Source: a virus. Taken from it: a stretch of DNA of 51,354 bases. Location: positions 1-51,354 of IMG/VR virus record IMGVR_UViG_3300023284_002013; one strand, given 5' to 3'. The notes below the pieces were generated by a model. It was given only the letters and a program-made list of their open reading frames with translations, was not told where the DNA came from and did not search any database. A program made the position numbers and the translations under genes. Below, piece by piece: positions 11,686-19,404 of the stretch; position 1 is the first letter of the stretch, and every line of letters starts with the position of its first letter.

Positions 11686-12261
11686 ATGAGTATTACCTTG
11701 GAAGAACTTGGCTTGACGCAAGATCAAATTCAGGACCGAGTCGTGGCCGCTCTGTGCCGGGCCGCACTCCACACGAAGACGTTCGATGAAGATGGCGACG
11801 AATGTACGATTTCAACTGACCTGAAGCGACGGTTGGACAAAGTGGTTGAAGAAGGGATCGACACAGCGGTCCAAAACCTGGCAGACAAGGAAGTGCTGCC
11901 GAATGTGTCAGAGTACATAGAGAATCTGACGCTTCAAGCGACAAACAAATGGGGTGAGAATAAAGGTGAGTCGCTTTCGTTCACTGAATACCTTGTCCAG
12001 CGTGCGGAAGCCTACATGCAGGAAAAGGTAGACTTTCAAGGTGCAACAAAGGGGGAATGTTATGGCTCCAGCTTCAGGGGCGCACAGACGCGCTTAACGT
12101 ACATGATCGAGAAACATCTGCATTATAGCATTGAAACCGCAATGAAGAAGGTCCTTGCCGACGGCAATTCGGCGATTGTGGAAGGGCTGGAAAAGACGAT
12201 AAAGATCCAGCTCGACGCCATTAGTAAGAAGCTGTCGGTAAAGGTAGATACCGGGCGATGA
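11686..12261 (+). CDS. Hypothetical protein
   Basis: A 191-residue protein (MSITLEELGLTQDQIQDRVV) with the recurrent TTTTGAAAGG ribosome-binding motif upstream. It is acidic and helical, with a C-terminal amphipathic stretch (LEKTIKIQLDAISKKLSVKV). No family recognised. Its place among replication genes suggests an early function. Confidence 0.7.
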   Translation: MSITLEELGLTQDQIQDRVVAALCRAALHTKTFDEDGDECTISTDLKRRLDKVVEEGIDTAVQNLADKEVLPNVSEYIENLTLQATNKWGENKGESLSFTEYLVQRAEAYMQEKVDFQGATKGECYGSSFRGAQTRLTYMIEKHLHYSIETAMKKVLADGNSAIVEGLEKTIKIQLDAISKKLSVKVDTGR

Positions 12262-12308
12262 TCGAAGCACCCCCCACCCCCTCCGCGGGGACAGGAGGAT
12301 AAACCCGA

Positions 12309-12671
12309 ATGCTGACTCCGAAGGATAAGCCGAGCAAGGTGCGAAGCGTCGATGAGCAGGTTGAAGAAATGCTCGGTTGGCTCGAATCGCGCAAAGAATT
12401 GTCTGACGTTGAGTCGCTCACAATTTGTCTACAGCTTGCTCAGTTCCTAAAGCAACTTGAAGACCTGAAAGAACGGCTGACGGACTACGACCAGCTCTTT
12501 AATTTGCAGCATTCTCGCATGGCAAAGGCGACCAAGCGATGGCAGGATGCGACCGGTAAGCACGAAATCTTCCCTGACCTTGGCGACCTGCTCGATTGGT
12601 TGCTGGAAAGCAAGCCCGACGAGCCGTTAGCGCCGCCGGACGGTGCGGAGACGGATGATGAAAGTACATAA
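12309..12671 (+). CDS. Hypothetical helical protein
   Basis: A 120-residue protein (MLTPKDKPSKVRSVDEQVEE) with AGGAGG 10 nt before the ATG. Long helices, possible coiled coil in VESLTICLQLAQFLKQLEDL, acidic C-terminal tail. Overlaps the next gene by 14 nt. Function unknown. Confidence 0.65.
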   Translation: MLTPKDKPSKVRSVDEQVEEMLGWLESRKELSDVESLTICLQLAQFLKQLEDLKERLTDYDQLFNLQHSRMAKATKRWQDATGKHEIFPDLGDLLDWLLESKPDEPLAPPDGAETDDEST

Positions 12672-12843
12672 GATATGCCTCGCGCCCAATGGGTTCGAGA
12701 GTGGAATAGTCGTGTGTGGCCGCCGAGTTTCCTATGGCCTAAGACGTTTGCTTGCTTGGAAGAATGTCACCTGCAAACAGTGCCTTCGCAAGAAGAAGGG
12801 TTCAAAACGCAGGCTGCCGAAGTGGATGGCGGTGGGCATCTGA
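12658..12843 (+). CDS. Small basic cysteine-containing protein
   Basis: A 61-residue protein from ATG 12658 (MKVHKICLAPNGFESGIVVC); an ATG three bases earlier is also open. Cysteines at C7, C20 and CKQC suggest a zinc knuckle, and the tail is lysine/arginine rich. Short phage proteins with this layout are likely nucleic-acid binding. TGATG overlap with the next gene. Confidence 0.6.
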   Translation: MKVHKICLAPNGFESGIVVCGRRVSYGLRRLLAWKNVTCKQCLRKKKGSKRRLPKWMAVGI

Positions 12844-13031
12844 TGGCTAAGATTGCGAAGAAAGGCAAGCGGTTGGTGCTTGGTAAGGACTTTGATGCTT
12901 GGGTGTGGCACTGGGCTGGGGAGAGGTGCACCGCACTTGAGCATCTTATTCGAATCCAAAAAGACGAGCCGAGTGACTATCCGGTGAACGACGGCAAGTG
13001 GGTCCGCGTCAAGTTCGTGAAGGTGCCGTGA
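12843..13031 (+). CDS. Small hypothetical protein
   Basis: A 62-residue protein (MAKIAKKGKRLVLGKDFDAW) coupled to both neighbours by TGATG overlaps. Contains WVWHWAGERC and a C-terminal beta strand. No family recognised. Confidence 0.6.
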   Translation: MAKIAKKGKRLVLGKDFDAWVWHWAGERCTALEHLIRIQKDEPSDYPVNDGKWVRVKFVKVP

Positions 13032-13228
13032 TGGGCTTACCAACGACGTACAAATACCAATGCGACTGCGGGCACGGGTCCGACAACCCGGACGATTTCG
13101 CAATGTGTACGAAATGCTACGAAGAGCAGGGTGGCGACGCGCCACTACTCTGCCATGAAAACTGCCTGCGGGAGCACGGGTGGCATCTGTGCAAGAGGCA
13201 CTACAACAAAGCAAGACTAGCTGGCTAA
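13031..13228 (+). CDS. Small cysteine/histidine-rich protein
   Basis: A 65-residue protein (MGLPTTYKYQCDCGHGSDNP) with many cysteines and histidines (CDCGHG, CTKCYEE, CHENC, CKRHY), almost certainly zinc-bound. It starts in a TGATG overlap and ends in a TAATG overlap with the methylase gene, so the two are co-translated. It may serve as a partner of the methylase, by context only. Confidence 0.65.
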   Translation: MGLPTTYKYQCDCGHGSDNPDDFAMCTKCYEEQGGDAPLLCHENCLREHGWHLCKRHYNKARLAG

Positions 13229-13803
13229 TGCCAATCGAAGGCGGCACTGTTGAAGACCTGCAATCGCTCATTGATGGGCAGCAACGCTTCGGCACAATCT
13301 ATGCTGACCCCCCTTGGCGATACGGCAACCAAGCGACACGAGCGGCGACTGGAAAGCATTACAAGACGATGACTCTCGAACAAATTGCAGAGCTTCCTGT
13401 CAATGCGCTTGTTACAGATAACGCTCACCTGCATCTCTGGACTACGAACGCATTCTTATTTGACGCCCAGAAAATCATCGAGGCATGGGGGTTCAAGTAT
13501 AAGAGTTGCTTCGTGTGGGTTAAGACCCAGATGGGAATTGGCAATTACTGGCGGGTATCGCATGAGTTTCTGCTTCTAGGCACCCGTGGCCGGGCTACGT
13601 TCACATTGAAAAATCAGAAAAGCTGGGGCGAATTCCGTCGCGGCAAGCACAGCGAAAAGCCGGACCAAGTGCGGCAGACAGTCGAACTGGTCAGCCCGGG
13701 GCCACGCCTAGAGTTGTTCGCACGAAAAGCGACTCCAGGTTGGTGGTGTTGGGGTAAAGAGATTTCCAGAGACTTGTTCAGCGCAGGACTGACACCTAAA
13801 TGA
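13228..13803 (+). CDS. MT-A70-family adenine N6-methyltransferase
   Basis: 191 residues. DPPW at 27-30 (FGTIYADPPWRY) is the catalytic motif of N6-adenine methyltransferases of the MT-A70 class. HLHLWTTNAFLFDAQKIIEAWGF and the later KPDQVRQTVELVSPGPRLELFARK segment match the conserved family layout. Phage members are usually small orphan DNA methylases that mark phage DNA against restriction or affect host regulation. No cognate restriction enzyme is visible, though the next gene has a nuclease-like pattern. Confidence 0.92.
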   Translation: MPIEGGTVEDLQSLIDGQQRFGTIYADPPWRYGNQATRAATGKHYKTMTLEQIAELPVNALVTDNAHLHLWTTNAFLFDAQKIIEAWGFKYKSCFVWVKTQMGIGNYWRVSHEFLLLGTRGRATFTLKNQKSWGEFRRGKHSEKPDQVRQTVELVSPGPRLELFARKATPGWWCWGKEISRDLFSAGLTPK

Positions 13804-14336
13804 TACACGGCTTTAAGGAAAAGTTGGCACAAGGTGAGCAGTGGGCCAAAGAGCAGGATGGCTTCTGGAGACAATGGTTTGTGGTTACTGACCCTACCAG
13901 AGATGAAGACTGGAGCGGTATCGACAGATGGTTTGAGCCGAAGGGGTACAAGGACAAGTTTTCCGTGCAGTACAAGGGCGACGACGAAGCGCAGAAAACC
14001 GAGAATCTGTTTATTGAAGTTATCTCTAACGATGCAACCGGTTCCCCCGGCTGGGCGATTAAGTGTGCGGCGGATTACTTGTCAATCTACGTGCCTGTCG
14101 AGCGATACTTCTACTGGTTCCGAACATCGTGGTTAAAGCTGATAGTACCGACTTGGCGGACGCAGTTTCCAATCCATCAGTCGGCAAACGCGGGCTACAA
14201 CACGCATGGCATCTGCGTTCCCCGAATCCATGTGGAGCAGTCTGTTGCGTGCTTGCGTGTTTATAATGACGGCCAGGAGCCATCGTGGCATCCGCCGCCG
14301 GGTAACGACAAGAAGTTTACGACGAAGTTGTTTTGA
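13800..14336 (+). CDS. Putative PD-(D/E)XK nuclease-like protein
   Basis: 178 residues, coupled to the methylase by ATGA. The pattern SGIDRWF (D42), VQYKGD (Q57, K59) and LFIEV (E73) resembles the D...QxK...E core of PD-(D/E)XK enzymes in which the catalytic residues migrate. The region after it (GWAIKCAADYLSIYVPVERY) resembles the strand-helix part seen in uncharacterised phage members. It could process phage or host DNA. The adjacency to the methylase is suggestive, but nuclease activity is inference. Confidence 0.55.
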   Translation: MIHGFKEKLAQGEQWAKEQDGFWRQWFVVTDPTRDEDWSGIDRWFEPKGYKDKFSVQYKGDDEAQKTENLFIEVISNDATGSPGWAIKCAADYLSIYVPVERYFYWFRTSWLKLIVPTWRTQFPIHQSANAGYNTHGICVPRIHVEQSVACLRVYNDGQEPSWHPPPGNDKKFTTKLF

Positions 14337-14348
14337 AAGGATAGTGAC

Positions 14349-14612
14349 ATGGGCGAAGTGCTTACAAATGAGTGCGACGTGTTCAAAACACGAAGCAAGA
14401 ATATCAAGATTTACCGGATTCAGGTGTTCGAGGAAGGAGCCGATACCGTAGACGACATTCCATTTTATGTCATCGAACATCTCAACGTGTTTTGGTCGCC
14501 TCGGGCTCTCGCCCGCGCCATTAAGCTCATTAAGAAAGCGGTGAACCCTCCCGGCACCAGGGCCGACAACGGCAAGGTTGCAAAGGAATCCGATGGCAAA
14601 AAAACAGACTGA
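14349..14612 (+). CDS. Hypothetical protein
   Basis: An 87-residue protein (MGEVLTNECDVFKTRSKNIK) with TTTTGAAAGGATAGTGAC upstream, the recurrent ribosome-binding motif. Beta-rich first half, basic helical second half. Overlaps the ERF gene by 20 nt. Function unknown. Confidence 0.65.
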   Translation: MGEVLTNECDVFKTRSKNIKIYRIQVFEEGADTVDDIPFYVIEHLNVFWSPRALARAIKLIKKAVNPPGTRADNGKVAKESDGKKTD

Positions 14613-15426
14613 GATAGTTCCGTCCGCCCCTACGCCGCTTGCCAAGACAGGACCGCCGCCATCGGCCGCTGTCACGGACATTACGCAACTGCTCGCCGTG
14701 GCGGTGGAGAAGCAGGTTCCGGTTGAGACGATGGAGCGACTGGTTGCGTTGCACGAACGGATGTCCGACCGTGCGGCGGCTCAAGAATTCGCTGCTTCGC
14801 TCGCTGCGTTCCAGTCTGAATGTCCAAGCATCAGCCGAAGCAGTACCGCAAACATCACAACCAAGAGTGGCGCGCGCTTCAGCTATCAGTATGCGGACCT
14901 GAATGAGATTGTGAAAAGCATTCGGCCGTTGTTGCACGCTCGCGGCTTGTCGTATTCGTGGGATAGTACTACGGCGAGCGGCATCCTCACATGCATCTGC
15001 AAGCTGCGACACGTAAACGGCCACATTGAAGAGGCGTCGTTCACGGCGCCGACTGAGTCCTCCGCTGGCATGAGCGAGCAGCAGAAGTGCGCGGCAGCTC
15101 TGACATTCGCACGTCGTCAATCGCTCGTGCAGGTACTCGGCCTCACAACCTGCGACCCCGACACCGACGCCGCGCTCGGCTCGCCCGAACCGATAACGTC
15201 GGTGCAGGTGCTCAAGCTGCTGGACCTCATCAAAGAGAGCGAGGCGGACATGGCAAGGTTTCTCAAGTTCGCCAAAGTCAAGAAACTCGAAGAGGTCATG
15301 CAGCGCGACTACGCCGGCTTAGTGTCGGCGCTAGCGGCGAAGAAAAGCGGCAAGAACGAAGATGATATGACGGATGCGGACTACGACGAAATCGCCGATG
15401 CAGCACGAAAGCAGAATAAGACGTGA
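14593..15426 (+). CDS. erf: ERF-family single-strand annealing protein
   Basis: 277 residues from ATG 14593 (AAAGGA upstream). The ERF signature is clear: FAASLAAFQSECPSISRSST, then YQYADLNEIVKSIRPLLHAR, GLSYSWDS, and SEQQKCAAALTFARRQSLVQ with the QVLGL end. ERF proteins anneal single strands during phage recombination and genome circularisation or concatemer formation. The next gene is a YqaJ exonuclease, which would create the single-stranded ends, so this is a two-component recombination module. Confidence 0.93.
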   Translation: MAKKQTEIVPSAPTPLAKTGPPPSAAVTDITQLLAVAVEKQVPVETMERLVALHERMSDRAAAQEFAASLAAFQSECPSISRSSTANITTKSGARFSYQYADLNEIVKSIRPLLHARGLSYSWDSTTASGILTCICKLRHVNGHIEEASFTAPTESSAGMSEQQKCAAALTFARRQSLVQVLGLTTCDPDTDAALGSPEPITSVQVLKLLDLIKESEADMARFLKFAKVKKLEEVMQRDYAGLVSALAAKKSGKNEDDMTDADYDEIADAARKQNKT

Positions 15427-16154
15427 GAATAGTTGAGTGTGAGCAGGGCGGAACTGAGTGGCTGGAAGCCAGAATGGCAATTGCCACTGCGTCGCAATTC
15501 TCTCGCATCTTGACACCTACCAGAAAGGTTTCAACGGGCAAGGGAGTTCGCACCTATCAGCATGAGCTGATCGCTGAATGGCTGCTCGGCAAACCGATGG
15601 GCGAAATCATCGGCAGCGGATTTGTTCAGCGGGGCTCGGAAATGGAAGCGGAGGCGGTCAGGTATTACGAGTTCCAACGCGAGGTCGAAACTACGCGCGT
15701 TGGCTTTGTGCTACTCGATCCGAACCCCTGGGACGACGGGCGATTCGACGAAATGGTCGGCTGTTCGCCGGATCGGCTTGTGGGTGATGATGGTGGATTG
15801 GAAATCAAGTGCCCGCGCCCGGCCGAGCATGTGGCGAACATGCTTAATATGACATCGCTGTATGAAATGCAATGCCAGGGCTGCATGTGGATTACGGAGC
15901 GAAAGTGGTGGGACATCCTCAGCTTCCACCCCGAACTCCCTTCGGCCATCGTGCGACTGGATCGCGACGAGGAACTAATAGGGCAGCTTGCCGAGGCCGT
16001 AGGCGACTTCCTTCAAGGACTACTTCATTACCGTGAGCAATTGAAAGAGCACAAGGTCGAGCAGCCCGACTTCGCCGTGCCTGAGCAGCCCGATGAGCTG
16101 GTGGAATGCGAGGCGCCGCGAGTCCCGGCCACTGGCGACGGAATTCCGTTTTGA
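15423..16154 (+). CDS. YqaJ-family exonuclease
   Basis: 243 residues with a GTG start overlapping the ERF stop (GTGA). The lambda-exonuclease/YqaJ fold is shown by GSEMEAEAVRYYE (71-83), GCSPDRL (D117) and GLEIKCP (E127, K129), the PD-(D/E)XK triad. The N terminus EQGGTEWLEARMAIATASQF matches the usual 'QGSxeWlxxRxGxiTAS' start. It resects double-stranded ends for the ERF annealase. The C-terminal 40 residues are acidic and may contact partners. Confidence 0.92.
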   Translation: MRIVECEQGGTEWLEARMAIATASQFSRILTPTRKVSTGKGVRTYQHELIAEWLLGKPMGEIIGSGFVQRGSEMEAEAVRYYEFQREVETTRVGFVLLDPNPWDDGRFDEMVGCSPDRLVGDDGGLEIKCPRPAEHVANMLNMTSLYEMQCQGCMWITERKWWDILSFHPELPSAIVRLDRDEELIGQLAEAVGDFLQGLLHYREQLKEHKVEQPDFAVPEQPDELVECEAPRVPATGDGIPF

Positions 16155-16160
16155 TGTCAT

Positions 16161-16210
16161 CCCGGCGGCCGGCGTGCGTTGCGGCAAACTCAAACCTGTC
16201 GGCCGTCGGG
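16161..16210 (+). terminator. Terminator-like hairpin fused to a ribosome binding site
   Basis: CCCGGCGGCCGGC pairs with GTCGGCCGTCGGG (13 bp with two G-U pairs), then CATTTTGAAAGGG. It has the same plan as the minus-strand elements at 6055 and 20386: a strong stem, a short T-tract, then the GAAAGG Shine-Dalgarno of the next gene (16229). It separates the recombination genes from the small-gene array. Confidence 0.6.
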
Positions 16211-16228
16211 CATTTTGAAAGGGACAAG

Positions 16229-16447
16229 ATGATCCCGAAGATAGCGAAAGATCCCAGTCGGATTCAATCAGCGTGGGGCGACGACGGTGAAACCGGTGCG
16301 ACGGTCGGACGCGATGGCGTGACGAGAATTGAGGCTTACGAAGAAAACGGCCAAATGGCCCCTGTCCCGTGGCTGGCAGTGTTCAAAAGCGGCCGATGCG
16401 TCCAGCGACTGAACGCCGCCCATATGACGGACATCTGTTATGGATAA
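16229..16447 (+). CDS. Hypothetical protein
   Basis: A 72-residue protein (MIPKIAKDPSRIQSAWGDDG). The start at 16229 lies 6 nt after GAAAGGG of the hairpin/RBS element. Predicted beta-sheet pattern (GVTRIEAYEENGQMAPVPWL). Function unknown. Confidence 0.65.
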   Translation: MIPKIAKDPSRIQSAWGDDGETGATVGRDGVTRIEAYEENGQMAPVPWLAVFKSGRCVQRLNAAHMTDICYG

Positions 16448-16538
16448 TATGAGACGCAACGTGTGGGATGGCCTGCACATCGCATTCGCGGGCATCGTGG
16501 GCGTGTTGGTCGCGTGCATGATTTGGGGGATGCCGTGA
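16440..16538 (+). CDS. 32-residue single-span membrane protein
   Basis: A short ORF from ATG 16440 (or 16449) to TGA 16538: polar start, then a transmembrane span (LHIAFAGIVGVLVACMIWGM). It overlaps the upstream stop, and its TGA overlaps the GTG of the next gene (GTGA), which supports translation although its own ribosome binding site is weak. Role unknown. Confidence 0.5.
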   Translation: MDNMRRNVWDGLHIAFAGIVGVLVACMIWGMP

Positions 16539-16867
16539 GCGAAAAACCTGAGTTGAAGTTGACGGCCAAAATGTCCAACCGGTCTCGGAACTTTACGGTT
16601 GTTCAGATAGAACTACATAATAACTATGACGCATCGGTCACTTTGCGTAACGCAACTGCCGACGAGCTTCTTCGCCTCATCAACTCCCACGCCGCGCTAC
16701 TCGAAGCGTGCAAAGACATGCACGCAGAGCTTAAAAGTCTCAGTGCTGGTGACGAGGCTTTCTACACGAGGGAGACGGAAATGTTAGGCAATGCCCAACT
16801 CGCCATTCGCGCCGCGGAGCCGGAGAAAAAAGGAGAACCGAATGAGCTGCTGTTCAGAACACCATAA
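16535..16867 (+). CDS. SEKPELKLTA-family protein, copy 1
   Basis: 110 residues with a GTG start. It shares MSEKPELKLTA, a central LLRLINSHAALLEACKDM and a tail AIRAAEPEKK with the genes at 17259 and 17566. The middle INSHxALLxACK motif resembles the 'VNaHdaLvaAL' helix common in phage accessory proteins. The repeated tail also forms the DNA around the next gene's ribosome binding site. Function unknown. Confidence 0.75.
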   Translation: MSEKPELKLTAKMSNRSRNFTVVQIELHNNYDASVTLRNATADELLRLINSHAALLEACKDMHAELKSLSAGDEAFYTRETEMLGNAQLAIRAAEPEKKGEPNELLFRTP

Positions 16868-17096
16868 GAAGCTCACGAATGGCGTCGGCAAATGTTCGGT
16901 GCCAATGTGGGATGGACACGGGATGCCTTACGGGTTCTGCGACGAACCTGCTTTCGGCGAACAAACTCCCGAAGGTAAGTTGCGCACCAACAAACTCCAT
17001 GTTCCTTATCTTGTCTGCCCAAGGCACGGTGGGCCAGCAGCACGCGCCGCGGAGCCGGAAAGGAAAGGCAACGATGATAAACGAACGGGAGACTGA
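16842..17096 (+). CDS. Cysteine-rich protein in the modular gene array
   Basis: 84 residues (MSCCSEHHKKLTNGVGKCSV); AAAAGGAGAACCG precedes the ATG. CC, CDEP and VCPRHG suggest a zinc-binding fold. It ends in AARAAEPERKG, the same tail as the SEKPEL family, although the body is unrelated. This fits an exchangeable-cassette structure. Confidence 0.65.
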   Translation: MSCCSEHHKKLTNGVGKCSVPMWDGHGMPYGFCDEPAFGEQTPEGKLRTNKLHVPYLVCPRHGGPAARAAEPERKGNDDKRTGD

Positions 17097-17262
17097 GCGG
17101 GAAGAGAAGGCTCTGAGCGAACAACTGAGCAACGGGCTAATCAGCCAAGACGAATACAACCGCGAAATGCAAGAAATCCAGCGCAGTTACGCTGATGCTT
17201 ACGAAGAGGACCGTGACGCCGCGTTGCGTGCGGTTGACGAAGAATGGAGTATACGACGATGA
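17074..17262 (+). CDS. Small acidic coiled-coil protein
   Basis: 62 residues (MINERETEREEKALSEQLSN), preceded by GGAAAGG. Almost entirely charged helix, including a SHOCT-like short motif (SNGLISQDEYNREMQEIQRS). SHOCT-type helices occur as oligomerisation tails, so this may be a stand-alone oligomerisation module. Overlaps neighbours on both sides. Confidence 0.6.
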   Translation: MINERETEREEKALSEQLSNGLISQDEYNREMQEIQRSYADAYEEDRDAALRAVDEEWSIRR

Positions 17263-17582
17263 GCGAAAAACCTGAGTTGAAGTTGACGGCGGAACACGAG
17301 TGGCATGGCGAGAGCATTTCTAATGTTCGCCTTCATTTCTCCAACGACCACTCTCCCTTTATTACTCTAGACAATAAATGTGTCCAGCCGCTTCTCAGCG
17401 TCATCAACAGTCACGACGCGCTGCTCAAAGCGTGCAAAGAGCTGAAGGTTCAACTCAAAAACCGGCTAGACCGCGGAGCGTATTTCAGCGTCCGCGAGCG
17501 GGAAGGATTGAATCGTAGCGAGACCGCCATTCGCGCCGCGGAGCCGGAGAAGACGGAGGATAGCCATGAGCGAAAAACCTGA
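17259..17582 (+). CDS. SEKPELKLTA-family protein, copy 2
   Basis: 107 residues. MSEKPELKLTA and INSHDALLKACKEL match copies 1 and 3. The tail ETAIRAAEPEKTED repeats the shared ending. The body has diverged, as expected of old tandem duplicates. The ATG overlaps the previous stop (ATGA). Confidence 0.75.
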   Translation: MSEKPELKLTAEHEWHGESISNVRLHFSNDHSPFITLDNKCVQPLLSVINSHDALLKACKELKVQLKNRLDRGAYFSVREREGLNRSETAIRAAEPEKTEDSHERKT

Positions 17583-17904
17583 GTTGAGGCTGAGGGCGAG
17601 CGTCACGGCAACATACGAAGTTGACAACGGCGTGAACATTCGCATTTCCGAGAATGGCGACTATGTCGGGTCGATTATCGTGGGTCTTCCATACGGCGAT
17701 TGTATGGTACGCGTCATCAACTCCCACTCCGCGCTGCTCCAAGCGTGCAAAAAGGTAGTTGCTGCCTCACCATGCCGGACGGTGGCGGAATGCGAGTCGG
17801 TGCATGCGACAGTGCTTGAAGCCATTCGCGCCGCGGAGCCGGAAAAGCCGCCTGCATGGACATCACGAAAGACGTTCCACGGCATGGCACAGGAGGAGAC
17901 GTGA
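17566..17904 (+). CDS. SEKPELKLTA-family protein, copy 3
   Basis: 112 residues. MSEKPELRLRASV, then VINSHSALLQACKKV, then AIRAAEPEKPP followed by an extra 15 residues before the stop. GGAGGATAGCC upstream. It overlaps copy 2 by 17 nt and the next gene by GTGA. Function unknown. Confidence 0.75.
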   Translation: MSEKPELRLRASVTATYEVDNGVNIRISENGDYVGSIIVGLPYGDCMVRVINSHSALLQACKKVVAASPCRTVAECESVHATVLEAIRAAEPEKPPAWTSRKTFHGMAQEET

Positions 17905-18485
17905 CACAAAAGTACAGCGTTAATAGAGTCGAATTCGACCTCTGCGATGCCTGCTTGGACGCAATCGGCGACGAATGCCATACGCCTGGTTGCATCCTTT
18001 TCCTTAGCCGAGCACCGGATCTCGCAATCCGAGATAAGATCGTTCTGAGAGGTGGATTTATTCGGCCCTGGGTGGCGGAGCCGAAAAAGAAGGAGGAAAC
18101 TATGGGTGACGAACGTACTAGCAAGAAACCTGCCGCCGCAACGGAAAACACCTGCCAACCGGAACTGCCCGCAACGCATCCCACGCTGTTGAAGGCACGC
18201 ATCGAGCGGCTTGAGAAACATCTGAACGCAACAGTCGCAACGATTAACACCCTACATAGCGATCTCAAAAGAAGCCTCGAATACGCCGAAGAAATAATCG
18301 CCGGATGGTCTGAGATGAGGAAACGTGTCAAGGCCCTCGAACGCAAGCTGGGAGACCACCGGCATAGCTTTCGTCGGACGGACCTCACTGGCGATTTTAT
18401 CGGCTTCGACAAGACTGATACGCCCATCTTGGAGCCGCCGGAGCCCGAGCCCGGCGCGGAAAAGGCTACGGAGCCCAAAGCATGA
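17901..18485 (+). CDS. Two-module protein with a strong internal start
   Basis: GTG start at 17901 (AGGAGGAGAC upstream, GTGA overlap); 194 residues. Module 1 (residues 1-66) has a cysteine cluster CDACLDAIGDECHTPGC and ends in AEPKKKEET, the usual tail of this array. Module 2 begins at an in-frame ATG (18102) preceded by AAGGAGGAAACT and is a coiled coil (KARIERLEKHLNATVATINT) with an acidic end. It looks like two adjacent genes fused by loss of a stop, and the internal site could still yield module 2 alone. Confidence 0.65.
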   Translation: MTQKYSVNRVEFDLCDACLDAIGDECHTPGCILFLSRAPDLAIRDKIVLRGGFIRPWVAEPKKKEETMGDERTSKKPAAATENTCQPELPATHPTLLKARIERLEKHLNATVATINTLHSDLKRSLEYAEEIIAGWSEMRKRVKALERKLGDHRHSFRRTDLTGDFIGFDKTDTPILEPPEPEPGAEKATEPKA

Positions 18486-18907
18486 CGGCTAGAGCTTACC
18501 ACGGCTGGCACGTCGCGCCGGTAGAGAAACGCCACTACAACGGCGTCACCTACCACAGCATGGCTGAGGCGAACCGGGCGGCGGAACTCGATCTATACTT
18601 CCGGCAGAGCGTAGGATTCTGGACGCGGCAACCTTACGTCCAGCTCGGCCCGGATACAGTCTACCGGCCGGACTTCCTCGTGTGTGACAAACACACGCGG
18701 CACGGCACCGGCCCTGGCTACGACGTCTGGTTCGAGGAAGTGAAGGGGTTCGAGACCGCGCATTTCAAGCGGATTCGCAAGCTCTGGTTGAAATACGGGC
18801 CTGCGAAGCTGATGATCCGCAAGAGGAAACGCGGCGGCGGGTGGATCACGGAGACAATCGAACGCGAAATAATTAAGGAGACTGAGGATGGCAGAAACGC
18901 AACCTGA
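18482..18907 (+). CDS. DUF1064-type PD-(D/E)XK endonuclease
   Basis: 141 residues. FHSM-like YHSMAEANRAAELDLYFRQ (E35), YRPDFLV (D64) and WFEEVKGF (E86, K88) form the PD-(D/E)XK site of DUF1064 phage nucleases, with the KRIRKLWLKYGP end also typical. Family members are thought to act in phage recombination or Holliday-junction processing. The TGA/ATG overlap couples it to the two-module protein. Confidence 0.85.
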   Translation: MTARAYHGWHVAPVEKRHYNGVTYHSMAEANRAAELDLYFRQSVGFWTRQPYVQLGPDTVYRPDFLVCDKHTRHGTGPGYDVWFEEVKGFETAHFKRIRKLWLKYGPAKLMIRKRKRGGGWITETIEREIIKETEDGRNAT

Positions 18908-19112
18908 CAAGTTCGACAAGCTCGCGGACACGGTGCGGAGGTTGAGGGTGAATGTCCAGTGCCGTCATGATTGGAATAAGCGGGCGTGTGATAAACGGCA
19001 TGAATCCGACGACCCAGTTGGTGCAGAGGTATATCAGACCGCGGCCAATACATGCGAAGCTATCCGCGACGCTATCGACATGATGATGGCGGAGCACGGG
19101 ATTGAGCGATAG
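18888..19112 (+). CDS. Small helical protein, PDKFDxLA family, copy 1
   Basis: 74 residues (MAETQPDKFDKLADTVRRLR) with AAGGAGACTGAGG upstream. It shares PDKFDxLAxxVRxLR and AEHGIE with the gene at 19599. Overlaps the nuclease gene by 20 nt. Function unknown. Confidence 0.7.
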   Translation: MAETQPDKFDKLADTVRRLRVNVQCRHDWNKRACDKRHESDDPVGAEVYQTAANTCEAIRDAIDMMMAEHGIER

Positions 19113-19128
19113 CCAAAGGAGAATGAGG

Positions 19129-19404
19129 ATGGCAAGTGAACGGAACGATGGTGGACCGGCGTACCCAGGCGAGCAGGGGCATGATCCCGAACACGGCTGG
19201 AATGAGACATGGGACCCCGGCATGTCCATGCGGCAGCGGTACAAGCTCGTAGTGATGGCCGAGATCATGCGCGAAGCCCTCAAGCTGCCAGATCAGCCCA
19301 CTGTTTTCGACGACGTCGCGCAAGCAAGTGCAGCCTTCGCGGACGCCCTGCTCGCCGAGGACGCCGCGTGGGCGAAAGGGCAAGAGGAGAAGAGTGATGC
19401 CTGA
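19129..19404 (+). CDS. 'NDGGPAYP' phage accessory protein
   Basis: 91 residues (MASERNDGGPAYPGEQGHDP) with AAAGGAGAATGAGG upstream. The NDGGPAyP start followed by DPGMSMRQRYKLVVMAEIMR is a well-known uncharacterised phage family (usual form GMSLRDYFA). The C-terminal half is helical. Overlaps the next gene by 8 nt. Confidence 0.8.
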   Translation: MASERNDGGPAYPGEQGHDPEHGWNETWDPGMSMRQRYKLVVMAEIMREALKLPDQPTVFDDVAQASAAFADALLAEDAAWAKGQEEKSDA

